The position numbers were made by a program, and so were the translations under genes. 64,000 bases of DNA from Allokutzneria multivorans (lineage in GTDB: Bacteria > Actinomycetota > Actinomycetes > Mycobacteriales > Pseudonocardiaceae), in assembly GCF_039537405.1 (NCBI RefSeq), contig NZ_BAABAL010000026.1, forward strand, positions 1 to 64,000, in the 5' to 3' direction. Shown here piece by piece: positions 31,939 through 41,126 of this stretch (its first letter is position 1; each line of letters opens with the position of its first letter). The notes below the pieces were generated by a model that made no database searches, was not told the origin of the DNA, and saw nothing but the letters and a program-made list of their open reading frames with translations.

Positions 31939-34170
31939 GTGCGCCGGTGGCGGGTGACGGTCGGGATCGCGATCGGTGTGGTGGCGGTGATCGTCGCGAT
32001 CTGGGCGACGGACTGGTTCGGCGGCGCGGCGACCCGGCTGCGCGTCGCGGTGACCGGCCTGCCCGAGGGCATCAGCGGAGCGGTGACCGTCGTCGGGCCG
32101 GTGTCCTACACGGTGGCCGGGCACGCGGACGAGCGCAACGTGCCCGCCGGGACCTACGTCGTGCGGATCGACCCGGTGTTGACCGAACTGGGGGACGCGC
32201 ACCCGGACGCCGAGACCTTCGCCGTCACGGTGACCACCGGCGAGACGGCGACCGCCAACGCCGAGTACGTCACGGTGATCCCGAACAGCACCACGGTGCT
32301 CGACCACACCAATCCCGGCATCGTCGGCACTGCGGGCACGACGGTCACCTTCGCTGCCGGAGCACCAGCGCTCGCGCGGCTGAAGCCGGGCTCGGTGTTC
32401 ATCGTCGCCGAAGGCCCGCAGACGCCCGATCCGCTGGCCCGGCGCGTGCTCTCGGTCAACGGGACGGTCGTGGAGACGACACCGGTGCCGATCTCGGAGG
32501 CGCTGCCCGCCGGCCGGTTCCGCTTGGCGGACAACGGCGAGAGCCTGGGGTTCCGTCCGATCGCCGAGTCACCGATGTTGTCGGTGAACTTCGGCGAGAT
32601 GCTGGCGGCCAAGGGAACCGGCCGGTGCTCGGCCGGGGGCGCGCGGGGCGTCATGGACGTGCACAACCTGCGCCCGAAGTTCGGCGGTGACTTCGACTGG
32701 GGCCTGTTCCCGCCCAAAGCCAAGATCGACGTCACCGCGACGCTGAACCCGAAGGTCACCTTCCAGGCCGAAGTGGCCGCGGCGGTGGAGTGCCAGGTCA
32801 AGGTCGAGAACAGCGCGGGCCTGAAGTGGCTGAACAACCTGTGCGGCAAGGTGGTCGGACGCCTGGTCAAGGTCGGGCCGGTGTCGCTGAAGTGCAAGGT
32901 GAAGCCGTTCGTCGGCGCCGAGGTGCGTGCGTCGACCGGCACGAAGATGGGCTTCGACGCCACCCTGCACGCGGGGATCAAGAACTCCGACGAGACGCTG
33001 ACCATGTCCGATCCGCACGGCTACACGCCGGTCCAGCGGGTGGTCAAGGGCGTGGACGCGAAGATGTCCTTCCAGGGCAAGCTGGGCCTGGAGATCGGTC
33101 TCTACGGCGGAGATCCCAGTGGCACCGCGTGGCTGGGGCTGACGCTGGAGGCCTCGATGGGGCCGGAGCTGGCGATCGGCTCGACCTCGGCGGAGGCCAA
33201 CCTGCTGTTCGGGTTGGCGCTCAACGGGGAGGTCGAGCTGGACGCCCGCTTCAAGGACTGGAAGCGGAAGATGAAGATCGCCTCCATCGAGCGGAAGTGG
33301 CCGGTGTGGCAGACCAACGACACCGCGTCCTTCCGCAAGCCACCCGCTCCGGTCTCCAAGATCGGCACGGTTTTCTACGGCCAGTACGACGCGAGCACCT
33401 ACCGCAACGTCCTGTACTCGAAGTCCGGTGACCAACCGGCGAAGAGGCTCGGGGAGGTGCGCGGCGCCGTCTCCCCGGACGGGAGCAAGCAGGCGTGGAT
33501 GGACGGCAGTCGGCTGATGGTGGCCGCCGTGGGTCAGCAGGCCCGCGCGCTCGCGAGCGGCGTCGACCTGCACGGCCTGTGCTACACGCCCGCGTGGACC
33601 CCGGACTCGCGCTCGATCCTGTTCCACGAGAAGCAGGACCGGTGGGCGGTGATCGATGTCGACAGTGGACGGACGACGCCGCTGAGCGGCCCGACGGGGT
33701 GCTATCCGGTCATCTCACCGGACGGCGGGTCGATCGCCTGGTACGACCAGAGCGCTCCAGCGACGAGCGCGAGGGTTCGCATCACCGACGCCGACGGCTC
33801 GAACAGCCGCTTCGTCCCGCCCATCGACGGCAAGCCCGATCCCTGCTTCAACTCCGTGGTCGCGCTCTCGCCGGGTGGTGAGCGGGCAATCATCGACGAG
33901 ACCTCCTTCGATCGGCACGCGTGCGGCGACGGCCCCGGCTCAGGCCTGGCGTCCTCCGGGGTGCTCGTGGACACCACGACCGGGAAGTCGGTTCCGCTCG
34001 ACACCGGGCCAGTGTTCTCGGCGGTGTTCAACGACGACGGGAGCGTGCTCGCGATGCCCTCGGCAGGCAAGCCGGAACTCGTCCTGCTCAGCCCGCAGGG
34101 ACGCGTCCTCTCCCGGGTCGCGCCGCCCACGACGGCCGGGGTCAGGGTGTACGCGCACGTTCCGGGCTGA
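31939..34170 (+). CDS. Membrane-anchored protein with C-terminal TolB-like beta-propeller
   Basis: A 743-residue protein with one N-terminal membrane helix (VGIAIGVVAVIVAIWATDWF) acting as anchor, so the rest faces outside. Residues about 35-470 are beta-rich, with ten or so Cys and no family I recognise. Residues about 480-740 contain PD40/WD40-like blades (GAVSPDGSKQAWMDGS, YTPAWTPDSRSILFHE, PVISPDGGSIAWYD, ALSPGGERAIID), as in TolB. No catalytic motif is visible. A scaffold or binding role at the envelope is likely. GTG start after AGGGGAG. Confidence 0.65.
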   Translation: MRRWRVTVGIAIGVVAVIVAIWATDWFGGAATRLRVAVTGLPEGISGAVTVVGPVSYTVAGHADERNVPAGTYVVRIDPVLTELGDAHPDAETFAVTVTTGETATANAEYVTVIPNSTTVLDHTNPGIVGTAGTTVTFAAGAPALARLKPGSVFIVAEGPQTPDPLARRVLSVNGTVVETTPVPISEALPAGRFRLADNGESLGFRPIAESPMLSVNFGEMLAAKGTGRCSAGGARGVMDVHNLRPKFGGDFDWGLFPPKAKIDVTATLNPKVTFQAEVAAAVECQVKVENSAGLKWLNNLCGKVVGRLVKVGPVSLKCKVKPFVGAEVRASTGTKMGFDATLHAGIKNSDETLTMSDPHGYTPVQRVVKGVDAKMSFQGKLGLEIGLYGGDPSGTAWLGLTLEASMGPELAIGSTSAEANLLFGLALNGEVELDARFKDWKRKMKIASIERKWPVWQTNDTASFRKPPAPVSKIGTVFYGQYDASTYRNVLYSKSGDQPAKRLGEVRGAVSPDGSKQAWMDGSRLMVAAVGQQARALASGVDLHGLCYTPAWTPDSRSILFHEKQDRWAVIDVDSGRTTPLSGPTGCYPVISPDGGSIAWYDQSAPATSARVRITDADGSNSRFVPPIDGKPDPCFNSVVALSPGGERAIIDETSFDRHACGDGPGSGLASSGVLVDTTTGKSVPLDTGPVFSAVFNDDGSVLAMPSAGKPELVLLSPQGRVLSRVAPPTTAGVRVYAHVPG

Positions 34171-34307
34171 TCGTTTTCGGAGCAGACCGAATCGTCCACG
34201 TCGTTCGTCGTTGGCGCATAAGCGATTCCGAAGCCGGGTTCCCTCGCGGCGGATCGGTGCAGAGCATGGGCACCCATCCCACCGGCTCGTCGTTTCGGAG
34301 TTCGCAG

Positions 34308-35069
34308 ATGTCAAGAACCGCCCTGCTCGCCGCCGTCCTCATCGCGGGCGCGACCGTCGCCGCACCGCACGCGGCCGCCCAGGACGAACCCCCGACGAGC
34401 TGGCCGATCGCGTTCGCGGACGAGTTCGACGGCACCGAGGTCGATCGCGGGCGCTGGACGATCCACTCCAACGCCGAGGCCGACAACTGCCTTGGCAACA
34501 AGGGGAACCAGCAGTTGGAGTGGCACACCTGGAACGCGCTCTCGGTGCGCGACGGCAAGCTGGTGATGACCGCGCGCAAGGACAACCCGCAGCCGGGCTA
34601 CGAGTGGTCCGGCGCGCTGATCACCACCGCGCACGGCTGCGGCCAGGGACCCGCGCAGGAATTCCAGGTGCGCGAAGGGGACTACGTCGAGACGCGCCTG
34701 AAGCTCCCCAAGGACAAGGGTTTCTGGCCCTCCACGTGGACCTGGAACGGCTCGGGCAGCAACGAGCAGGACACCTACGAGTACTTCAGCGACAACCCGT
34801 TCCGGCTCTACCTCACCAACCACCAGGGCACCGGCGGGCAGTGCGTCGTCACCTCGGAGGTGGACCTCACCCAGGACTGGCACACCATCGGCCAGGTCCT
34901 CGGCCCGAACGAGACGGTGTGGTTCCTCGACGGCAAGGAGGTCTGCCGCCAGGGACCGTTCACCGGTGACGGGGCGCTCGTGCTGAACATGTTCGTCTAC
35001 TCGCAGATCCCGCCCGAGGTCGCCGAGGGCTCCATGGAGATCGACCACGTGCGGGTCCACCGCAGGTAG
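34308..35069 (+). CDS. Secreted glycoside hydrolase family 16 enzyme
   Basis: A 253-residue secreted enzyme: signal peptide to about APHAAA, then the GH16 beta-jelly roll. FADEFDGTEVDRGRWT is the family's usual start, and NEQDTYEY carries the E-x-D-x2-E catalytic set (nucleophile and acid/base Glu). FWPSTWTWNG and DWHTIGQVLGPNETVWFLDG complete the fold. GH16 enzymes cut beta-1,3-, beta-1,3/1,4-glucans or galactans; the target here is unknown. I chose the ATG at 34308, with CGGAG upstream; an in-frame ATG at 34266 is possible. Confidence 0.88.
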   Translation: MSRTALLAAVLIAGATVAAPHAAAQDEPPTSWPIAFADEFDGTEVDRGRWTIHSNAEADNCLGNKGNQQLEWHTWNALSVRDGKLVMTARKDNPQPGYEWSGALITTAHGCGQGPAQEFQVREGDYVETRLKLPKDKGFWPSTWTWNGSGSNEQDTYEYFSDNPFRLYLTNHQGTGGQCVVTSEVDLTQDWHTIGQVLGPNETVWFLDGKEVCRQGPFTGDGALVLNMFVYSQIPPEVAEGSMEIDHVRVHRR

Positions 35070-35117
35070 ACAATACTTTCCGCGGTCTCGCACCACGACG
35101 GGGCTCAGGAGTGTTAG

Positions 35118-35543
35118 ATGCACGCCATGAGCCTCAAGTTCGGCCGCGCCCTCGTGGTGCTCCTCCCGCTCACCCTCGCCACGACGGGGTGCGGCAGCGG
35201 TCAGAGCCAGTTCGCCAAGGAGCTGAAGACAGCCGGTTTCACCGCTGTCGGCGAGCCGAGGACGGACGTCGAGAAGAAGACCAAGAAGGTCGGCAAGCGC
35301 ACGGTGAAGTCCTCGCAGAAGATCTTCGAGATCACCGTGCGCGTGAAGGGCTGCGACCTGGAGTTCGCCAAGGCCGCCGACAGTTCCGGCTACTGGCTGG
35401 ACGAGCTGCACGTGAACGGGCAGGAGCCGGACTGGCCCGAGTACCCGGAGAACCTGCGCTACGCCGACGCGGTCGCGCTGCTGGCCAGCGGCAGGCCGAA
35501 GCCCGCGGGTTTCGCCAGCTGCTACAACCCGAACGTGCCGTGA
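35118..35543 (+). CDS. Small lipoprotein of unknown function
   Basis: A 141-residue exported protein with lipobox ATTGC and a Lys-rich stretch (VEKKTKKVGKRTVKSSQK) after it. Two later Cys (KGCDLEF and ASCYNP) may form a disulfide. I do not recognise the family. AGGAG lies six bases upstream of the ATG. Its last 22 bp overlap the convergent AfsR-like gene. Confidence 0.65.
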   Translation: MHAMSLKFGRALVVLLPLTLATTGCGSGQSQFAKELKTAGFTAVGEPRTDVEKKTKKVGKRTVKSSQKIFEITVRVKGCDLEFAKAADSSGYWLDELHVNGQEPDWPEYPENLRYADAVALLASGRPKPAGFASCYNPNVP

Positions 35544-37702
35544 GCCGGGGCCGCCGCTGAGCCGAGGCGACGCAGTTCCTCGGCCACGGCGGCACCGCGT
35601 TCGAGGTACTCGGCGGCTTCCGCTCCGGTGAGCGCGAGGCCGATGCTGGTCAGCGCGCGGCTCTCCACCGCCCGGTCCGCGACGTCGACCGCCAGCTCCA
35701 GCGCGTGCCGGAAGGACTCGACGGCGTCGGCGCGGTGTCCCTTGCGCAGGAGCAGGTCGCCGATGCTGAGGTGGCTGGCGGCTTCGCCACGCGTGTCGGC
35801 GGCGGCGTGGCGGGCTTGCAGGGATTCCTCGAAGCAGGCGAGCGCCTCCTCCTGCCTGCCCAGCGCCAGGTGGATGATCCCCTTGCTGTTCAAGGCGATT
35901 CCCACCGAGCGGTGTTCGCCCAGGGAACGCAGCACTGGCAGTGCGTCGTCGAGCCGGGCCGCCGCGCGAGAGTACTCCCCTGCTCGCCATTCCAGCACGG
36001 CGACGTGGAGCTTCACGTTGGCGGACAACAGCTTCACGTCACCCGCGATGGGCAGCACGCGGTCGTGCACAGCCACCGCGGACGTGTGCATGCCCTTCAC
36101 GCCGTAGTAGCCGAACAGCGTCAGCGCGATCTGCCACGCGTGGCGGTCGTACTTCTCCCGGCAGGCGAACTCGATCACCGCGCGCAGATTGGACAGCTCG
36201 CGGTCGAACCAGCTCATCCCGGTGCCGACGAAGGCGATCACGGCGTTCTCCGCCGGGGTGAACCGCGCCCGCCCGGCGATCTGCCGATCGGCCTCGTTGG
36301 CGGAGTACAGGTAGTGGTCGAGCACGCGCGTGATCGCGTCGCGCTCATCGGGCTCTTCGAGGTCGACGGCGTACTGGCGGAGCAGGTCGTGCATCCGGTA
36401 GCGGCCCGGGGTGTGTTGCCGCACAAGGTGAACGTCGAACAACGTGTCCAGGGTGTCCTCGGCGTCATCAACTGAGCAGCCCAGCAGCGCGGCGGCGGCG
36501 TGCGGAGTGATGTCGATCCCGGGATGCCGTCCGAGCAGCCGAAAAGCACGGCGCAGCAAGGGCTCCAGCGCCTCGTAGGCGGCCGTGACCGCCTCACCCC
36601 CACCAAATGTCCACTGTGGACTGTGCCGCATCCGCGCTCCCACGAGGCGCAGTGCGAGCGGGAGGCGACCGCACAGGTCCGCCGCGCCGGGCGGAGCACG
36701 ACGACCGGCCGCTCGCTCCACCAGCGCGACAGCTTCCGGCGCGGGCAGGACGTCCACCGTGCGCGACGGCGCACCCGCCAGCCCGGAGAGCCGCTGCCGC
36801 GACGTGATCAACGTCAGGCAGCCGGGAGCACCAGGCAGCACCGCCCGGGCCTGCTCGGCGTCGGCCACGTCGTCCAGCACGAGCAACACTCGACGACCGG
36901 AAAGCTTTGTCCGCCAGGCAGAAGCGCGCTCACCGATCCCGTCGGGGATGTCCTCCTGCGCGGTCCCCACCGCGCGCAGCAACGACTCCAGCGCACAGGC
37001 GGCCGACAAGCTCCGCTGGCTCGGCGCGTGCCCTTGCAGGTCGAGGAAGAGCTGGCCGTCCGGATACGCGGCGGTGAGCATGCGCGCCGCGCACAGCACG
37101 AGCGCGGTCTTGCCGACCCCGGCGCTCCCGTCGAAGGTGAGCACGCTCGCGCCGCCGGAGATCTTGTCGGATAACCACTTCAGCTCGCCATCGCGGCCGG
37201 TGAAGTCAACGGGACCGTGCGGCAGGTCGTTGCGGACCGCCCACTCGCGCTCGCGCACGAGGTCGAGGCACTGCTCTTCGAGGGCCTCCCGGGTCCGCCG
37301 CGCCCACTCCCCCTCGATCCCGGCGAGCGGGGTGCCGCGCCGGAGCGCGAGCGCCGCGTCCGGGTCCCCGGCGGCGACGAGCGCACGGAAGCGCACGAGG
37401 TCCACCGACTCCGGGTCGACCGCGAGGCGGTAGCCGTCGTTCTGGAACACCAGGACCGAAGCGCCGTCCGCTCCGGCCGCGACGAGGACTCGCCGCAGCC
37501 GGGCGACGTAGGTCTGCACGAGGTTGCGGGCTCCGGCGGGCGCGCGGTCCGCCCAGACCCGTTCGACCAGCGCGGGCACACCGACGACGCGGCCCGCCTC
37601 AGCCGCCAGGATCGCCAGCACGCACTGCTGACGCGCTGGCCCGACCTGGACCGCACGATCGCCGTCGCGGACCCGGACCGGACCGAGCAGGTCGATCTCC
37701 AT
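35522..37702 (-). CDS. AfsR/SARP-like regulator with NB-ARC and TPR domains, shortened BTAD
   Basis: A 726-residue regulator. Order: OmpR-type winged helix (1-90, ARQQCVLAILAAEAGRVVGV, then LVQTYVARLRRVL), a short activation-domain remnant (about 95-150), an NB-ARC/STAND ATPase (GSAGVGKTALVL Walker A, RVLLVLDDVADAEQAR Walker B, LITSRQRLSGL), a winged helix, and C-terminal TPRs. SARPs normally carry a full BTAD of about 150 residues. Here the second half of that domain is missing and the ATPase starts soon after EREWAVRNDLPHG. Such proteins switch on secondary metabolism or morphogenesis; no target cluster is in the window. Start ATG 37702. Confidence 0.85.
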   Translation of the reverse strand: MEIDLLGPVRVRDGDRAVQVGPARQQCVLAILAAEAGRVVGVPALVERVWADRAPAGARNLVQTYVARLRRVLVAAGADGASVLVFQNDGYRLAVDPESVDLVRFRALVAAGDPDAALALRRGTPLAGIEGEWARRTREALEEQCLDLVREREWAVRNDLPHGPVDFTGRDGELKWLSDKISGGASVLTFDGSAGVGKTALVLCAARMLTAAYPDGQLFLDLQGHAPSQRSLSAACALESLLRAVGTAQEDIPDGIGERASAWRTKLSGRRVLLVLDDVADAEQARAVLPGAPGCLTLITSRQRLSGLAGAPSRTVDVLPAPEAVALVERAAGRRAPPGAADLCGRLPLALRLVGARMRHSPQWTFGGGEAVTAAYEALEPLLRRAFRLLGRHPGIDITPHAAAALLGCSVDDAEDTLDTLFDVHLVRQHTPGRYRMHDLLRQYAVDLEEPDERDAITRVLDHYLYSANEADRQIAGRARFTPAENAVIAFVGTGMSWFDRELSNLRAVIEFACREKYDRHAWQIALTLFGYYGVKGMHTSAVAVHDRVLPIAGDVKLLSANVKLHVAVLEWRAGEYSRAAARLDDALPVLRSLGEHRSVGIALNSKGIIHLALGRQEEALACFEESLQARHAAADTRGEAASHLSIGDLLLRKGHRADAVESFRHALELAVDVADRAVESRALTSIGLALTGAEAAEYLERGAAVAEELRRLGSAAAPAHGTFGL

Positions 37703-37794
37703 CGCCGTCCCCCAAGTGATCACGAAGAGTTTTGCGCTTCGCCACCAGGGGGTCCAGCGTTGTTATGGGTCCGTTCCAGCGCATTTGCCCAATC

Positions 37795-38949
37795 TCAGCC
37801 TTTTGCCGCACGACGGCGTGACGGGTCCGGAAGGCCCACCAGCACCAGCAGCGCGACGAGCACCGCCGTCACGTACAGCGAGGCCCCGGCGAACGGGCTG
37901 GCCGCTACGAGCACTGCGACCACCGGAAACGCGAACGCCAGCGGGGAACGCCCGCGCGGCAGGATGTGCAGCACCCACACCGCGAGCAGGTACAACGCGA
38001 CCGGGACCGCCGTCGACAGGCCCGCGACCAGCTCCGACACCTCGCCCTCGCCCGTGCCGAAGTCGACCGCGACCTCCAGCCCCGCGCCGACCGCGGCCGC
38101 CGACGCGAAGATCAACAGGTGCCCGTAGCCCCACTTCAGCGAGGCGCTGAGCGTGGTCAGCAGGTGCTCGGCGGGCTTGTCGAAGTACAGCCACCACAGC
38201 GAGAACACGATCACCAGCCCGGCCCCCGCCACTCCGAACAGGCTCGCCGAAGCGTGACCGGAGTCCACCGCCGACCGCACCGCGTTGGTCGCCGCGAGGA
38301 TCGACTCGCCCAGCACGATCAGCGTGAACAGCCCGTAGCGCTCGGCGATGTGGCCCGGGTGCCACGGCGTGGTCGCGCCGCGCTCGGCGAACGGCGGCAC
38401 CGCGATCTCGGCGAGGGCAAGCGCGAAGAACGCGGGCAGCAACCACTCCTGCGGCAGCGCCAGCCGAACCAGCCAACCGACCTGCACCACCGCGATCCCG
38501 CCCGCGTAGCGCAACGCCGTCCGCCTGCGCTCCGGATCGGCCTTGGCCGCGCGCAGCCACTGCGTCACCATGGCCAGCCGCATCAGCACGTAGCCGTAGG
38601 TGATCACCGCGAAGTCGCCGTGGTCCAGCGCCCGCCCGACACCCGCCGCGACCACGAGCGCGCCCGCGATCTGCACGAGCGTCGTCACCCGGTAGGCCGT
38701 GTCGTCGGTGTCGTAGGCCGAGGCGAACCAGGTGAAGTTCATCCACGCCCACCAGATCGCGAAGAACACCATCGCGAAGCCGAGCACGCCCTGGCCGACG
38801 TGGTGCGCCGCGATGGCGTGGTGCAGGCCCGCGGCGGCTTGGGCGACCGCGACGACGAAACACAGGTCGAACAGCAGCTCCAGCGGAGTCGCCGCGCGGT
38901 GCGCCTCATCCGCCCCACGTGCCGTCATCGGCCGGTACCAAGTGCTCAC
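37795..38949 (-). CDS. Low temperature requirement protein A (LtrA) family membrane protein
   Basis: A 384-residue membrane protein with about ten helices. TPLELLFDLCFVVAVAQAAA near the start, FAIWWAWMNFTWFASAYDTD, and HPGHIAERYGLFTLIVLGES are the LtrA-family landmarks. The biochemical role is unknown. It starts with a GTG after GGGGAGC. Confidence 0.88.
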   Translation of the reverse strand: MSTWYRPMTARGADEAHRAATPLELLFDLCFVVAVAQAAAGLHHAIAAHHVGQGVLGFAMVFFAIWWAWMNFTWFASAYDTDDTAYRVTTLVQIAGALVVAAGVGRALDHGDFAVITYGYVLMRLAMVTQWLRAAKADPERRRTALRYAGGIAVVQVGWLVRLALPQEWLLPAFFALALAEIAVPPFAERGATTPWHPGHIAERYGLFTLIVLGESILAATNAVRSAVDSGHASASLFGVAGAGLVIVFSLWWLYFDKPAEHLLTTLSASLKWGYGHLLIFASAAAVGAGLEVAVDFGTGEGEVSELVAGLSTAVPVALYLLAVWVLHILPRGRSPLAFAFPVVAVLVAASPFAGASLYVTAVLVALLVLVGLPDPSRRRAAKG

Positions 38950-39029
38950 GTGCTCCCCGCCCTGCTCCGCCGCTGGTGGACGGCTCGCACCCTAACCAGG
39001 CGGTCGCGCTCGGGCGCGGTGAACACGCG

Positions 39030-40970
39030 CTATCGCCGAAACATCAGCACCAGGACGCGCAGCACCAGGACGACGCTGATCAACAGCAGGTTGTAGCCGA
39101 ACAACGCGTACAGGCTGACCGTGGAGGTCACCATCGGCCCGCCCGTCGTGCCGAGCAGCATCACCGCCATGACCCCGGCCGTCGCGCCGAGCACCGTGAA
39201 AAGCACTTGGTGCAGCAGCGAAGTGACGTGCGTGCGGTCGCGCTCATCGGCGAACAACCGGATGTTGACCGTGAGGCGGCCGTTCTCGATCGCTCCGGCG
39301 ATGCGCTCGACACGTCTGGGCAGCCGCCGCAACATCGGCAGCACGGCCGCGGCCTCCTGGATCACCGCCTCCTTCAGCGTCCCCGAATCCAGGTTCTCCA
39401 CCACGTAGCCGCGCGCGAACGACCGCGCTTCCGCGACCAGGTCGAAGCCGGGCGCGAGCTGGGCCAACGCGCCCTCCACCGTGGCCAGCGCGCGGAACAC
39501 CGCCGCCACCTCCGGCGGGATCGACAGGCGGTGGTCGGTGATGATCCGGAACAGGTCGGTGAACATCCGGACGCTGCGCACCGAGCCCCCGCACAGGTGA
39601 CGCGCCATGAACTGGCCGAGCGCGCGCTCCAGCCGCTGCTCGTCGATCTCGTCCGGCCGGGGCGCGATCTCCAGCAGCGCGTCGCCCGCCGCGAGCGGAT
39701 CGCCCCGGTCCATGGCCAGCAGCAACCGCTGCAACGCCGCGCGCAGCGACGCGTCGAGCCTGCCGACGGAGCCGAAGTCCAGCATCCCCAGCCGTCCGTC
39801 GCTCAGCAGCATCACGTTGCCCGGGTGCGGGTCCGCGTGGAAGACGCCGTCGACCATGATCTGCCGCAGCAGGCACTCCAGCAGCGTCTTCGCCAGTTCT
39901 CGCCGGTCCAGCCCCGCTTCGGCGATCTCCGCGTCGGCCGCGCCGAGCTGCACGCCGTCCAAGCGCTGCATCACCAGCACGCGCTCGCCGCACAGGGGCT
40001 CGTGCGGGACTGGATAGGTCACCGTGCCGCTGGCGTTCGCCGCGACCGCGCCCATGTTCGCGGCCTCGACGCGAAAGTCCAACTCCTCGCGCACGGCATC
40101 GGCGAAGCCGGAGGCCAGCTCGCGCAGGCCGAGCGAGCGCCCCCACTTCGTGCGCAGCTCCAGCGTCCTGGCGAGGCGGTTGACGATGTCGATGTCGCGG
40201 TCCACCAGGTCGCGGATGCCCGGCCGCTGCACCTTGACCACGACTTCCTCGCCGGAGTGCAGTCGCGCCACGTGCACCTGCGCGATCGACGCCGCCGCGA
40301 GCGGAGTGCGGTCGAAGGCCGCGAAGACCTCGTCCACCGGCGCGCCCAGTTCCTCGATGAGCACGGCCTCCACTTCGGTCCACTCGGCGGGCGGGACCTT
40401 GTCGCGCAGGTGGCTCAGCTCGGTGACGAACTCCTCCGGCAGCAGGTCTCGGCGCGTGGACAGGATCTGCCCGAGCTTGACGAAGGTGACGCCACCGTCT
40501 TCGAGCGCTCCGCGCAGCGAACGCGCGAGCTTGGTGCGGCTCTGCTCCGCGCGGTCGCGTCCGCGCAGGTAAGGGCCGAGGCCGTGGCGGAACGCGATGC
40601 GGGTGATCTGCGAGTAGCGGCGCGCCCGGCGAACTCGGCCGCCCAGACCGCGCACCCACTCCAGCGGTGTCGGCAGCGAGCCGGTCGGCACCAGCGCCTC
40701 CGACACCGCCAGGAACGTCATGCCCGCGAGCACCGCGCAGCCGATCGCCAGGATGAGGAACCAGAAGATGGAGTTCTGGTTGTCGTCCGGGGCGACGGCG
40801 CCGCGCATGGCCTGCGCGATCGGCATCGCCAGCAGGTAGGCCAGCAGCCCGGCCGCGAGCGTGCGCAGCGTGCCGAAGGCCGTCCCGAGCAGGCGGCGCA
40901 CGGCCGCGGCGAACAACAGCACCATGACGAACACGGCGAGGCCGACGAAGACCTCCGCTAGCAGATCCAC
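39030..40970 (-). CDS. UbiB/ABC1-family atypical kinase
   Basis: A 646-residue membrane-associated protein. Four helices frame the kinase part: two N-terminal (1-90) and two C-terminal (590-640). The atypical kinase has the KxGQ motif in VTFVKLGQILSTRRDLLP, an AAASIAQVHVA nucleotide loop, the VVVKVQRPGI Lys, HADPHPGNVML and MLDFGSVG. Members act in quinone synthesis or lipid handling by ATPase-type activity. In this menaquinone-using lineage the client is unknown. Confidence 0.9.
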   Translation of the reverse strand: MDLLAEVFVGLAVFVMVLLFAAAVRRLLGTAFGTLRTLAAGLLAYLLAMPIAQAMRGAVAPDDNQNSIFWFLILAIGCAVLAGMTFLAVSEALVPTGSLPTPLEWVRGLGGRVRRARRYSQITRIAFRHGLGPYLRGRDRAEQSRTKLARSLRGALEDGGVTFVKLGQILSTRRDLLPEEFVTELSHLRDKVPPAEWTEVEAVLIEELGAPVDEVFAAFDRTPLAAASIAQVHVARLHSGEEVVVKVQRPGIRDLVDRDIDIVNRLARTLELRTKWGRSLGLRELASGFADAVREELDFRVEAANMGAVAANASGTVTYPVPHEPLCGERVLVMQRLDGVQLGAADAEIAEAGLDRRELAKTLLECLLRQIMVDGVFHADPHPGNVMLLSDGRLGMLDFGSVGRLDASLRAALQRLLLAMDRGDPLAAGDALLEIAPRPDEIDEQRLERALGQFMARHLCGGSVRSVRMFTDLFRIITDHRLSIPPEVAAVFRALATVEGALAQLAPGFDLVAEARSFARGYVVENLDSGTLKEAVIQEAAAVLPMLRRLPRRVERIAGAIENGRLTVNIRLFADERDRTHVTSLLHQVLFTVLGATAGVMAVMLLGTTGGPMVTSTVSLYALFGYNLLLISVVLVLRVLVLMFRR

Positions 40971-41126
40971 GAGCGGAGTCTAGGGCGCGGGCCACGTCGG
41001 GCCGCTTCGCAAACATCGTTCGCGAATCACCCCAACGGGAAGCCCCTCGATCGGTACCGTGGATCTTGTGCGCGTGATCTCCCCCCGCCCAGGCTCACCC
41101 GTACCGCCGACTCAAGCCGTCACCCG

